DNA from: Halioglobus japonicus
Lineage (GTDB): Bacteria; Pseudomonadota; Gammaproteobacteria; Pseudomonadales; Halieaceae
Reading direction: 5' to 3'
Assembly: GCA_902705825.1 (NCBI GenBank)
Contig: CACSIL010000001.1
Location: forward strand, 55,113-119,112
Length of the DNA: 64,000 nt
Below, piece by piece: positions 44,182-53,166 of this stretch. Made by a program: the position numbers and the translations under genes. Position 1 is the stretch's first letter, and every line of letters starts with the position of its first letter. The notes beneath the pieces are model-generated. The model had not been told where the DNA came from. It ran no database searches and saw only the letters and a program-made list of their open reading frames with translations.

Positions 44182-46899
44182 TCAGGCAACCGAACGATGC
44201 TCCAGCACACACTGGGGAGCAGGCAGACCGAGGTCCTCAACATACTGCGTCATGATACGGTCGGCGCTGTAGTGTTGTGCTCGTGCCAGGGCAGCAGTGC
44301 GCATGGTGCCGCGCCGGTCTGGCCAGCTGTAGTGGCTGACGATCTGTGCGGCCATCTCTCTGGGGTCATTCACAAGGTAGCCACTGACATCGTGTTCGAT
44401 AATATCTCGCGGCCCCTTGCAGTCATAAGCGATGGCCGGCATGCCGTGGGCGAAAGCTTCCAGCAACACATTGCCAAAGGTGTCGAACCGGGAGGGAAAC
44501 ACAAACAGATCGAGCCCGGCATACAGTGATGCCAGCGTCTGTTTGTCGATCCAACCCATGAACTTTGCATCCGGCAGCAATGCCTTCAGCTCGTCCTCGG
44601 CTGGCCCGCTGCCAGCGACAACCAGTTTCAGATCGGGCAGCGATCTCCTGGCACGCGCAATGATGTCAGGCAGATCCATGATGCCTTTCTCAGCGCTGAG
44701 TCTGCAGGCAATGAACAGCACCGGGGTGTCAGCAGTTGCATCTTCGAACAGCTCGGATTTATCTATGGGGGTTACTTGAGTTTGCACTTGCGGCGCGTGG
44801 TGCGCGGTAAGGAAAACCTTTTCGCTTGGCAGTTGCATCTCAAAGCCTGTCAGCCAATCGCGGTGCTCGCGGTTGAGAACAAAAATGCCGTCAAACTGAC
44901 TGTAGAGCAGGCGCAGAACACGCCGCACCCGGTCGCGTTCGTGTTGCGTGGCCTGTGTGGTGCACTTGATGTACTCAATCCAATCAGTGTGCATGAAGAA
45001 GAAACAGGGCACGTTGAACATGTGCTTGAGAAACAGCGCGACGGCTACCATCGGGCCCTCGGTAGAGCAGATGATTCTGTCATATCCACCGTCATAGAAG
45101 ATGCGGGAGATCTCCAGTAAATCCGGCACGCGCAGTTGTTGGCCGCCGGATTCAGGAAGCGCGAACGAGGTCAGCGGGCGCGTCACGTACAGGTGTGGTT
45201 CCGGCTTCGCGGTTTCATGGCACACCAGCATATCGATGGCGAGGTCGTTACTTTGTATCTGGCGCAGCTTACCCGTCAGGGAGTTGGATACCCCGTTCTT
45301 GTCAAACAGTGTGTCTGTGAGGTGCAGTGCGCGGTGCTCATGGTGATTGCGACCGAGGTTTGTGGCGAAGTTGTTGAGAAAATCGCGGTTCTGATACAGC
45401 GCGCGTGTGCTGGCCAGATTGGCGCCAGCCAGCACTGCCGCAATCATGACTGGAAAGGTGAGTTTGTCGAACAGTTCGCCAAGGCAGCGGTCTGTCACCT
45501 GTGTGTACTTGCTGGGCGTGCCCAGAAGCCATGCGGTGACCTGGCTGGGTACCTCAAACTTCCGGGTCAGTTCCTCAGTGGAAAATGCCCCGGGCTCACT
45601 CAGTTTCTCCGCCAGTCTGGAGTCTTGAACACGCTGTATGATGACTTTGTTGATCTCGGTAAAGAGGCCGGTGATCGCCAGATTGACTGTGCGAGTAAAC
45701 TCCTCGGCAGAACCTTGTGTCCGGCTGTCTGCAATCTGTTCCAGGTAGGAGATACAGAAGCGATATTTCTTGGAGATCTTCCAGCGCAGCATTTTATTGG
45801 GCTTTTTACCCTGCAGCGCATCGTGGACAAACTCAAAAAACTTGCGGGACTGTTTGTGCTTCTGCAGTTCCAACAACACATTGCTGAGAGCAAAGCAGGC
45901 CAACTTATCGCTCGCGTCTCCCCGGTGTAGCAGAATGCGCAGCAATCCCGGGTCTTCTATATTCGTGGCGATTTGTGCGAAGTAATCCAACAGCGCGATG
46001 TTCAGCTTCTGGTTTTCGGCCACATGACCAAACGGCGTCATATTCCCTGCGCGAATTGCCTCCAATGCGAGCTGTGAAGCTGGCTCTTCACGCAGCCGTT
46101 GCTCCAGGTTGGGCACCATAAGCCGGGTGCCACACTGGCCTGCGAAGATGCCCATGTGATCATCCGACCCCCCAGTGAGAGATTTCGGCTGGTCGGGATC
46201 AACGCCGAAATCGCTCGGGTCCAGTTTGTGTTTTCTGGCGTAGTCGCGGATCTTGTCCGGCGTGAGGCTTTGTACCCAATTCAGCGTGAGCGTGGACTGC
46301 CACAAATCACGCTGGCCGTTGAGCACTTCAAAACGCTGAAACATCACAGCCAGCTTTTCGAACAGTTCGAGGTTGATTTTTTCGTTGCGGGTGTAGAAAT
46401 ACAATGGGTGCGGTAGTACTACGGGAATATCCTGTGCGGCAGCGTAACGCAGGAAATCGTACACATTCTGCCGCTTCTCAAACAGCACGACCTCCTGCTC
46501 GGGTGAAAAGCCGTAGGTTAATACGTGCAGGTAAAGATTGGCCTCCGGGAAGTAACAGGTGAACTCAGCGCCTACCAGGACATCGTATCCCTGCTCCAGC
46601 AGTTTCCAGCAGGAACGGGCATTATTGTGATTGGTAACCGTCAGTACATCACTGCCGTTGCCCCGTAGGCACTTAACCAGTTTTTTGGTCTTCAACCAGG
46701 TTTCGGGTAAGCCCAGAATGCGGCCCCAGAGTTCATCGGGTGTATCACTGTTGTGGTCGTGGCAGTGCAAATCCACCCGCAGGGTGTCTGCCTCTGCAAA
46801 CCGTGTGGACTCCCGTAGCAGATACGAATTGAACTCCTGCGTTATCGAACTTCGGAACTCACCCGGGCGAATGGCCCTCAGTTTAGTCTCGATCGTCAT
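44182..46899 (-). CDS. PHP phosphoesterase/GT4 glycosyltransferase fusion
   Basis: 905 residues in three parts. Residues 40-270 are a PHP domain with metal motifs VDLHCHDHNSD (H45, H47), TVTNHNN (H91), GAEF (E112), LPHPL and GGSDDH. Residues 280-560 are helical and unrecognised. Residues 570-890 are a GT-B glycosyltransferase: FMHTDW acceptor-side loop, ACRLSAEKG, VVAGSGP, and the EX7E motif in DTFGNVLLEAFAHG, with the GT4 retaining fold. No signal or membrane helix is visible, so it is cytosolic or peripheral. It overlaps the aminotransferase by 4 nt. A phosphatase domain and sugar transfer in a single chain suggests that a phosphorylated acceptor or donor product is processed on the spot; this is inference. 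Confidence 0.85.
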   Translation of the reverse strand: MTIETKLRAIRPGEFRSSITQEFNSYLLRESTRFAEADTLRVDLHCHDHNSDTPDELWGRILGLPETWLKTKKLVKCLRGNGSDVLTVTNHNNARSCWKLLEQGYDVLVGAEFTCYFPEANLYLHVLTYGFSPEQEVVLFEKRQNVYDFLRYAAAQDIPVVLPHPLYFYTRNEKINLELFEKLAVMFQRFEVLNGQRDLWQSTLTLNWVQSLTPDKIRDYARKHKLDPSDFGVDPDQPKSLTGGSDDHMGIFAGQCGTRLMVPNLEQRLREEPASQLALEAIRAGNMTPFGHVAENQKLNIALLDYFAQIATNIEDPGLLRILLHRGDASDKLACFALSNVLLELQKHKQSRKFFEFVHDALQGKKPNKMLRWKISKKYRFCISYLEQIADSRTQGSAEEFTRTVNLAITGLFTEINKVIIQRVQDSRLAEKLSEPGAFSTEELTRKFEVPSQVTAWLLGTPSKYTQVTDRCLGELFDKLTFPVMIAAVLAGANLASTRALYQNRDFLNNFATNLGRNHHEHRALHLTDTLFDKNGVSNSLTGKLRQIQSNDLAIDMLVCHETAKPEPHLYVTRPLTSFALPESGGQQLRVPDLLEISRIFYDGGYDRIICSTEGPMVAVALFLKHMFNVPCFFFMHTDWIEYIKCTTQATQHERDRVRRVLRLLYSQFDGIFVLNREHRDWLTGFEMQLPSEKVFLTAHHAPQVQTQVTPIDKSELFEDATADTPVLFIACRLSAEKGIMDLPDIIARARRSLPDLKLVVAGSGPAEDELKALLPDAKFMGWIDKQTLASLYAGLDLFVFPSRFDTFGNVLLEAFAHGMPAIAYDCKGPRDIIEHDVSGYLVNDPREMAAQIVSHYSWPDRRGTMRTAALARAQHYSADRIMTQYVEDLGLPAPQCVLEHRSVA

Positions 46900-48614
46900 T
46901 GCGCTGCCTCTCTTGCATTGGCTGGCTGGTGGTCATGTCGCGGTGGCCGCAGTTTTCCCAATACTGGGAAGCGGGCGTTGAGCATCTCCGATACCAACTG
47001 TCGCTGAATCCTTTTCGACGTCAGTTGTGCTGATTGCCACCACCAGCCGTCGGCAGACATCTGTTGCGCCGCGCTTACAAACCTCCTGGTGACTTCTTCG
47101 AATTCAGCGTCGGTGAAGTTCAGGCTCATAATCATGCGCCCACTGCCGACCCAGCTAAGTTCCAGACCCTGATCGCGCAGGTAGAACTGGAACATCCAGT
47201 TGTAGCGGCTGGGCGTGAGATACAGCACCGTGCAGATGGTGTGCAGATTGATGACTTTGACTGGCAGGTTTGCCACCTTCAAGCGGGCATTCAGTTGCGC
47301 AATTCGCGCATCCCAGAGGGCTTCGGCTTCGGCGTAAAGCTGCTGATAGTGCGGCTGCTCCACTCGCTGCAGGAATACGTTCATAGCCGCGAGCACATAA
47401 GGGTGTGAGTTGAACGTACCGCGGGCAAAAGAGATATTGGCTGGCTGCTCTGGCTTGAAACGCTGCATCAGGTCGCGCCGCCCGCACAGCACGCCAACGG
47501 GAAGCCCGCCACCGAGCGTTTTACCGTACGTCACCATGTCGGCCTGAATGCCGAAGTAGTCCTGTGCCCCGCGATAACCGAGACGGAAGCCGGTAAACAC
47601 TTCATCAAAGATCAGTACAATACCCCGGCGTTTACTGACGCTTCGTACGCGCTGTAACCACTGCGCATATTCCGCGCGGTTAAAGTGTGCGTTGCGGTTG
47701 CTGTTGACCAGGCTGGCATCCCCTGCGGCATCGGCATTAGGGTGCATCGCCTGTAGAGGGTTGATCAGAATGCAGGCGATGTCGTTACGCGTTTCGAGTA
47801 CCTCAAGCGTGTTCTCGCTGAGATCAGACAGCGTGTATACGTCATCAACGTTGCGTTGGTTGCCGACACCCGGCTGCACCCCATCCCACCAGCCGTGATA
47901 GGCGCCGCACAACCGCACAAGATGTGTTTTGCCTGTGTGATAGCGCGCCAGCCGAACAGCCTGCATAACCGCCTCCGTGCCAGACATATGGAAGGACACC
48001 TCGTCCAGCCCCGCTATCTGTGTGATGCGGGTGACGTTATCGCGTACTACTGGATGGTAAGCGCCCAGGACTGGCCCCAGCTTGTGAACTAGCGCCATGC
48101 CCTCATCAATACACTCCTTGTAAAAGTCGTAGCCGAATACATTGACGCCATAGGAGCCGGTGAGGTCATAGCGCCAGTTTCCGTCGAGATCACGCACGCG
48201 CACATCGGCAGATTCCTCAACCACGGCAGCCTGTCGCAGAGGCTGTGGAAGCTGGTCCCGGTAGGGGAATGGCACGCGGTAGTTGCTGGTGAAGTTCACG
48301 TCTGAAATAGCACCTTCGAGTGAGGCAGCATAGGACTGCGATTTGGGAGAGCGCGCGGCGAACGATTGTGAGAGCCGTGAAAGGCCGGCGCGGCGCTGGT
48401 CTGCCACAGCGGTGGGAGCGCCGTCACTGTTGAAGTACTGGGCGTTATCAAAACTGTAGGCAGCCACCTGGCGCGCGATCCTGCGGGACCATTTGGCATG
48501 TCCTCGAAGTGAAGGGTGTTTGGCCCTGGACAGCCGCAAGCGAATATGAATTTTGTACAGCAGTGCGCCAGTGGCACAAGCCGCTAATACCGAAAACACC
48601 GTAGTCTGTAACAT
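46896..48614 (-). CDS. Membrane-anchored class III aminotransferase (GSAM-like)
   Basis: About 572 residues. A membrane helix (4-22) and a roughly 100-residue linker precede a class III PLP domain: SGTEA, YHGWWDG, IFDEVFTGFR and the PLP lysine in YGKTLGGGLP (K365 counted from this start). It resembles glutamate-1-semialdehyde aminomutase but is 140 residues longer and anchored, so it probably acts on a membrane-linked or lipid substrate. Frames open up to 48656; AGGGA 5 nt before the ATG at 48614 decides the start. First gene of a four-gene operon. Confidence 0.85.
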   Translation of the reverse strand: MLQTTVFSVLAACATGALLYKIHIRLRLSRAKHPSLRGHAKWSRRIARQVAAYSFDNAQYFNSDGAPTAVADQRRAGLSRLSQSFAARSPKSQSYAASLEGAISDVNFTSNYRVPFPYRDQLPQPLRQAAVVEESADVRVRDLDGNWRYDLTGSYGVNVFGYDFYKECIDEGMALVHKLGPVLGAYHPVVRDNVTRITQIAGLDEVSFHMSGTEAVMQAVRLARYHTGKTHLVRLCGAYHGWWDGVQPGVGNQRNVDDVYTLSDLSENTLEVLETRNDIACILINPLQAMHPNADAAGDASLVNSNRNAHFNRAEYAQWLQRVRSVSKRRGIVLIFDEVFTGFRLGYRGAQDYFGIQADMVTYGKTLGGGLPVGVLCGRRDLMQRFKPEQPANISFARGTFNSHPYVLAAMNVFLQRVEQPHYQQLYAEAEALWDARIAQLNARLKVANLPVKVINLHTICTVLYLTPSRYNWMFQFYLRDQGLELSWVGSGRMIMSLNFTDAEFEEVTRRFVSAAQQMSADGWWWQSAQLTSKRIQRQLVSEMLNARFPVLGKLRPPRHDHQPANAREAAQ

Positions 48615-48745
48615 AGCTTCCCTGATCCAAGCGCCCGCCATTGGAATGACCAGCACCCGTTGGTTTACGCAAATCTACAAGGAGCGAGTTTCAGTACCGT
48701 GAAGCTTTTGCGACATTCCTGTTGCAGCGGCCATACGGTGGATGT

Positions 48746-50653
48746 TCAGCGCGGTTCGAGATTACCTTCTGGTGCAGGCGCGGCTGTCCTGTCGCCCGTT
48801 GTGGGTTCGACGCCTAAACCGTGCAGGCTGACATGGTCCAGCTGGTTGCGATATCGCGGTGGCGTGGTGCTTGGGTCATCTGCTGCGAACGCGATCATCT
48901 GGTTGCCCAGTATATCCGGTGATCCCGGTGTGAGTTTGTCCTGCCACCAGTACTCGAATGTGGCCGTCTCCTCGGTGAGGTGGACAATGCCGTAACCGTG
49001 GTCAACCCACTCGACAAACTGGCAGGCCGGGGTGATGTTCATTAGCCCCTTTTCCGTGGTTCGCGAGGCACTGACCTGTTCCTTAAAGCTTGATTCGGGC
49101 CTGCTGTTGGCGATGATTTCGTCAAAGCCTCCCCTGCCCATAGATGTAGGCGCGAATTCAACACCGACAGAGGCAGCTCTGACATTGTCGAGTGCGGTGT
49201 TGGCGGTGCTGTCGCGGAAAAAACCTGCCGCTGTGTTCTCGGTGGTTGATCCATCTTGCGGGTTGGGCGCGATACCGCCTGATCGGTAGTTGGGAAGATC
49301 CTTCTCTACCAGATCCGCTCCCCAGTTGCCGTGCATGTCTCCCGACAAAACGATCGTGTTCTGCACACGTTGGGCAGCTGTATTCTGACCGCGCAGGAAC
49401 TCAAAGAACTGTTGGCGTTCTTCTGGAAAATCAGCCCAGCGTGTCAGTTCGCTAGTCATCCATGTTTGGTTGATAAGCAATCGCCAACGTTTTCCCTGCT
49501 GTTGCGAGGCCAGCATATTTTGCGTGAGCCATTCGTATTGTGGTCTGGAAAACAAACTGTCACCTGATGTCAGATGCGTGCTGTCAGAGACGATTTCCGG
49601 TCTTTCACGCGACGGCAGGTACAGCTGAGTATCGACACAGAATATGTCGGCCATTGGGCCGTAATCCAATTTTCGATAGATCTGCAATGGATCCGCCGGC
49701 GCGGGGTAACTGCCGTCATCTACCAGCAGGAATTCACCGCTGCCGTCGGCGCGCACCGGTCGTGTGGGCGTCCACTCGTAGAATGCACGGGTGGTGTCGT
49801 GAAGTGTTGTCGTCTGGAGGCTTGCGTCCACGCTGCTATCGTCCAGCTCATTGCCAAAGTTTACTGAGATATCGTGGTTGTCCCAGATAATGGCCCACGG
49901 ATGCTGCTGATGGGCGCGCAGTAAGTTGGGGTCGGAGCGATACAGAGCGTAGCGACGTCGCACCTCCTCGAGATTAAGCCAATCCCGGTAATCCACATCA
50001 TTGATATCGTCGCGGTCACGTCGGGCACGCACGGCTTCATCCTCGTCCACAAAATCGTAGATGTAATCACCACAATGTGCGACCAGGTCTATGTCATTGC
50101 GGTCTGCAATATGGCCATACCCGCTCCAATAGGATGACCAGAAGCTGGAGCACGATACCACTGCAATACGCACCGCACTGACATCACGATCGGGGGCTGT
50201 TCTTGTCCGGCCGACAATCGATGTGAGCCCCCCCAGAGCGCTGAATTGATAATAGTAGGTGGTAGCAGGCGACAAACCGACAACATCTACCTTTATCGTC
50301 CAGTCGTGTTCAGATACGGCATCTTGCATTCCCTGCGCGATCACATTTGCCATACCCGGGTCCGTTGCCACCCGCCACTGCACCGATACAGCAGAAGAGG
50401 ATATGTCTTCCTCGGTTATTCTGGTCCAGATAATAACGCGGTCGCTAAGCGGATCGCCGCTGGCGACGCCGTGGGCGAAAGGCAGTTCTGTTACTATCGG
50501 AAAGTCGAAGCTTGCCGATGGCACTGGACGCTGGGGTAATGCGGGTTGCTGGCTATCCTGTTGGCTATTGCTGCTATCAGAGCAACTGGACAGCGCAGGC
50601 GCGAGGGTTACGGCTCCGAGTCCTTTCAGAAATGTACGGCGGCTGGGGGGCAT
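48746..50653 (-). CDS. Tat-exported alkaline phosphatase PhoD
   Basis: 635 residues. The leader SRRTFLKG (4-11) is a near-perfect Tat motif, and LSSC with C24 also fits a lipobox, so it may be a Tat lipoprotein. The PhoD domain shows HGVASGDP, HCGDYIYDF, IWDNHD and LSGDMHGN, which build the Fe/Ca site. PhoD removes phosphate from phosphomonoesters and diesters outside the cytoplasm. AAAGGAGA lies 7 nt before the ATG at 50653, so the longer frame to 50902 is not used. No Pho box was recognised upstream. Confidence 0.93.
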   Translation of the reverse strand: MPPSRRTFLKGLGAVTLAPALSSCSDSSNSQQDSQQPALPQRPVPSASFDFPIVTELPFAHGVASGDPLSDRVIIWTRITEEDISSSAVSVQWRVATDPGMANVIAQGMQDAVSEHDWTIKVDVVGLSPATTYYYQFSALGGLTSIVGRTRTAPDRDVSAVRIAVVSCSSFWSSYWSGYGHIADRNDIDLVAHCGDYIYDFVDEDEAVRARRDRDDINDVDYRDWLNLEEVRRRYALYRSDPNLLRAHQQHPWAIIWDNHDISVNFGNELDDSSVDASLQTTTLHDTTRAFYEWTPTRPVRADGSGEFLLVDDGSYPAPADPLQIYRKLDYGPMADIFCVDTQLYLPSRERPEIVSDSTHLTSGDSLFSRPQYEWLTQNMLASQQQGKRWRLLINQTWMTSELTRWADFPEERQQFFEFLRGQNTAAQRVQNTIVLSGDMHGNWGADLVEKDLPNYRSGGIAPNPQDGSTTENTAAGFFRDSTANTALDNVRAASVGVEFAPTSMGRGGFDEIIANSRPESSFKEQVSASRTTEKGLMNITPACQFVEWVDHGYGIVHLTEETATFEYWWQDKLTPGSPDILGNQMIAFAADDPSTTPPRYRNQLDHVSLHGLGVEPTTGDRTAAPAPEGNLEPR

Positions 50654-50855
50654 TGAGAGTCTCCTTTTGCGCACAGGATAAAGGTGAGATATTACTGTTA
50701 TGTGACGGTTGCCAAAGAGACGCTTTTCGGGGCGATAGTGGCAAAACAGTAAAGACAGGCTACTTGAAGATTCAGGTATGTGGAAATTTAATACTACGGG
50801 CAAATAAACTACCGCGTGGTTTGCACGCCCGCAGCCTGAGGCATAATGTGCAGTT

Positions 50856-51110
50856 ATGAATAGTAACTCTGATACTCGCGATAAACTGGCTCTTGAGCGC
50901 ACACGTTTGGCAAACGAGCGAACCTTCCTTGCCTATGTCAGGACAGGCCTGTCGTTATTGGCAGCCTCGGCTGTACTGTTTCAATTTTTCTCTTCGCTGA
51001 ACTCGTACATATTGGTCGCCTGGGTTTTGGCGGCTTGCGGTCTTGTTGTGTTATGTCTTGGGGTCTACCGTTTTAATGACGTGAGAAAAAAGCTGAACGA
51101 TAGGCCTTAG
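50856..51110 (+). CDS. DUF202 (YidH-like) small membrane protein
   Basis: 84 residues. The family signature is plain: LALERTRLANERTFLAYVRTGLSLL, followed by two membrane helices. DUF202 proteins are small inner-membrane proteins of unknown function. It lies divergent from PhoD in a 202-nt shared space. Confidence 0.9.
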   Translation: MNSNSDTRDKLALERTRLANERTFLAYVRTGLSLLAASAVLFQFFSSLNSYILVAWVLAACGLVVLCLGVYRFNDVRKKLNDRP

Positions 51111-51458
51111 CCACAGCCTGTTCAGAAACCAGTACTGCCAGTACGCTCGTGCTGAAAAGATAACAAGTCTCGTTATCGGTCGAGAGCGGCGCAGCCTGGG
51201 TTTCGGCAAGATTCCCTTTAGTGCAGCAGAGGCTTTCTTTCATCTTCGTGGTTGCGTAAAGTCAGAAGTCACTAGCGGTAATCATCGCGTCGAAGCACAA
51301 GCTTTTTACAGGTCCTGTGGTTCCAAACAAGATGAACGCCGGTGTTTCAAGCATTGCAGCTAGCCGTGACGAGCCGCTGCTAAAAGCTAACGCGTGTATT
51401 CATACAGTTCTGCGTTAGCTCGAAAGCGTAAGAATCTACAGCACAAGAGATATTTGAA
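51111..51458. other. Non-coding gap with small dyads
   Basis: 348 nt without a convincing gene. It contains AGCTAACGC/GCGTTAGCT, a perfect 9-bp inverted repeat (51385-51393 and 51412-51420), and GATAAC/GTTATC (51159-51177). It may hold the promoter of the PepSY gene or a small RNA; no clear -10/-35 pair is seen. Confidence 0.4.
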
Positions 51459-52016
51459 ATGAACAGAATGCAGTTGATGAAAGTTCACGCGTTACTAGCG
51501 GCCTTTATTTTTCCCGTCGCGATAATGTTTATGGTAACGGGAGCTTTCTACACGTGGGGTATAAAAGGCAGCTACACGAGTGATGTCTATGAAATACCAC
51601 TGAGCAAACCTATTCAATCAGATGTAGGAGAGTTAACAAATCTTGCCAAGATAGAGCTTGAAAAACTGGCCACTAGCTTTCCTGAGGGTCAACCCAAGCT
51701 GAAGGTCTACGGTAGTTACTTTCTGCTCGACTGGAGCGGCTCATCTAAAGACGTAACGCTGGAACCAACGGACAACGAACTGGTTGCCAAGCTCACCGTC
51801 AAACATACCAGTTGGTACAGAAATCTGGTTCAGCTACACAAGGCGAAGGGGGGTACTGCGTTTAAAGTTTATGCTGCGGTATTTGCTGCTTCCATTGTCG
51901 CCCTAATAATCTCCGGTTTCATTATGGCTTGGCAAACTCCCAAGCTTAAACGCTTCACGTTACTAACGTCACTTGTTGGTTTATCCTCTTTTGCTGTTTT
52001 TGTGTTTTTGAGTTGA
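51459..52016 (+). CDS. PepSY-associated membrane protein
   Basis: 185 residues. A first membrane helix (9-30, ending GAFYTWG) and a PepSY-like periplasmic stretch (40-120) are followed by two helices in the C-terminal third (AAVFAASIVALIISGFIMAW, then a last helix). This is the PepSY_TM layout. Such proteins are often linked to iron or metal reduction. It has slightly AT-richer codons than its neighbours. Confidence 0.8.
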   Translation: MNRMQLMKVHALLAAFIFPVAIMFMVTGAFYTWGIKGSYTSDVYEIPLSKPIQSDVGELTNLAKIELEKLATSFPEGQPKLKVYGSYFLLDWSGSSKDVTLEPTDNELVAKLTVKHTSWYRNLVQLHKAKGGTAFKVYAAVFAASIVALIISGFIMAWQTPKLKRFTLLTSLVGLSSFAVFVFLS

Positions 52017-52120
52017 AATGGTTAGCGGGCAGATGAGAAAAATGTGCCGTCATGGCTGATTCTATCTAGCGGATTGAATCGACAGGCCTCATCACTCACA
52101 TTGAATTGGAGGACTGACAT

Positions 52121-52513
52121 ATGAAGGGTAAATGTTTGTGTGGCGCTATCGAGGTAGAAACAGCGAATCAGACTGATCTCGGGCTTTGTCATTGCTCAAT
52201 GTGTAGACGCTGGTCCGGTGGGCCGATGTTCGCAGTACATTGTGGGTCAGACGTGCGTTTTACAGGCGCAGCCCCAACTATCTATTCATCGTCTGACTGG
52301 GCAGAGCGAGGTTTCTGCGCTAAGTGTGGAACCCATCTTTTCTATCATCTGCTGCCCAACAATGAATATATTCTTACCGCCGGTCTCTTTCAGGATCAAC
52401 AGTTCCATCTGTCCAACGAGATATTCATTGACGAAAGGCCAGCTTATTACGAACTGGCCAACGAAACTGTCAAGCTAACAGGGCAGCAGGTTTTCGAGCA
52501 GTCCACTTCCTGA
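52121..52513 (+). CDS. GFA/CENP-V-family zinc protein
   Basis: 130 residues. Zinc ligands lie in KCLCGAIEV (C4, C6), CHCSMC (27-32) and CAKCGTHLFY (near 70), the complete GFA fold. Relatives include glutathione-dependent formaldehyde-activating enzyme, though most members have unknown roles. GGAGG is 9 nt before the ATG. Confidence 0.93.
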   Translation: MKGKCLCGAIEVETANQTDLGLCHCSMCRRWSGGPMFAVHCGSDVRFTGAAPTIYSSSDWAERGFCAKCGTHLFYHLLPNNEYILTAGLFQDQQFHLSNEIFIDERPAYYELANETVKLTGQQVFEQSTS

Positions 52514-52571
52514 AACTGGCTCAACCTCAACCGTTCACAACAGCTTGGGATGACATACAGCCGGTGCAGAC

Positions 52572-53072
52572 TCAATAGGCGCCGTCGCTGTATGTAAGCT
52601 CATAGCTGTGGCTGTATATTTCTACGATGTTTCCGAATGGATCTTCCATATAAATCATGCGATACGGCTTTTCACCGGGATAGTAGTAGCGCGGCTTCTC
52701 CATACGGCGTTTACCGCCAGCGGCGACAATGCGCTCGGCGAGCTCTTCGAGGTTGGGGTCTTGAACACAGAAGTGGAAGACGCCGGTTTTCCAATATTCA
52801 AAATTGTCGTCCGGGTTTTCCTGATTCTTGAACTGAAACAGCTCCACGCCGATCCTGTCACCGGTGGATAGATGGGCTATTCGAAAGCTTCCCCAGCCCG
52901 CACCGAATACGTCGGTGCACATCTCGCCTATGGCGCTGCTGTCTTCTTCAATGTCGGTTGGTTCCATAATCAGGTACCAACCCATGACCTCGGTATAGAA
53001 CTTCACTGCCCGCTCCAGGTCTGGAACGGATATGCCGATGTGTGAAAAGCTTCTTGGATAAGTGTTATTCAT
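52572..53072 (-). CDS. Glyoxalase/VOC-superfamily enzyme
   Basis: 166 residues. Two beta-alpha-beta-beta-beta modules: FSHIGISVPDLERAVKFY (metal His), and FHFCVQDPNL ... YMEDPFGNIVEIYSHSYE (metal Glu). Vicinal-oxygen-chelate enzymes include dioxygenases, lyases and isomerases. It is divergent from a LysR-type regulator that most likely controls it. Confidence 0.92.
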   Translation of the reverse strand: MNNTYPRSFSHIGISVPDLERAVKFYTEVMGWYLIMEPTDIEEDSSAIGEMCTDVFGAGWGSFRIAHLSTGDRIGVELFQFKNQENPDDNFEYWKTGVFHFCVQDPNLEELAERIVAAGGKRRMEKPRYYYPGEKPYRMIYMEDPFGNIVEIYSHSYELTYSDGAY

Positions 53073-53116
53073 TGGGTGTCTCCTCTGTGAGATTGAGAAC
53101 AGATTACAGCAGGCCT

Positions 53117-53166
53117 ATAATCATGAAAAATTATCATTTGTGATAAACGAGATTACGAAACGTAAT
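53117..53166. promoter_or_regulatory. Nested palindromes, LysR-type operator
   Basis: In the 92-nt space between the VOC and LysR genes lie three inverted repeats: ATAAT-N8-ATTAT (53117-53134), TTATCA-TTTG-TGATAA (53131-53146) and ATTACG-AAA-CGTAAT (53152-53166). The last covers the LysR start codon. This is the usual arrangement of recognition and activation sites for LysR proteins. Confidence 0.6.

Noticed and set aside
45136..45930. 264-codon plus-strand frame opposite the PHP-glycosyltransferase
   Set aside because: It mirrors a well-supported minus-strand gene and shows no domain or start signal.
50654..50902. 83-residue extension of PhoD
   Set aside because: The Tat motif must be near the N-terminus and AAAGGAGA precedes the ATG at 50653; the upstream part is promoter sequence.
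51385..51420. Integron attC-like site (GCTAAC ... GTTAGC)
   Set aside because: The repeat resembles attC core ends but breaks the RYYYAAC/GTTRRRY rule, the whole element is too short, and the surrounding genes lack regularly spaced copies or an integrase.
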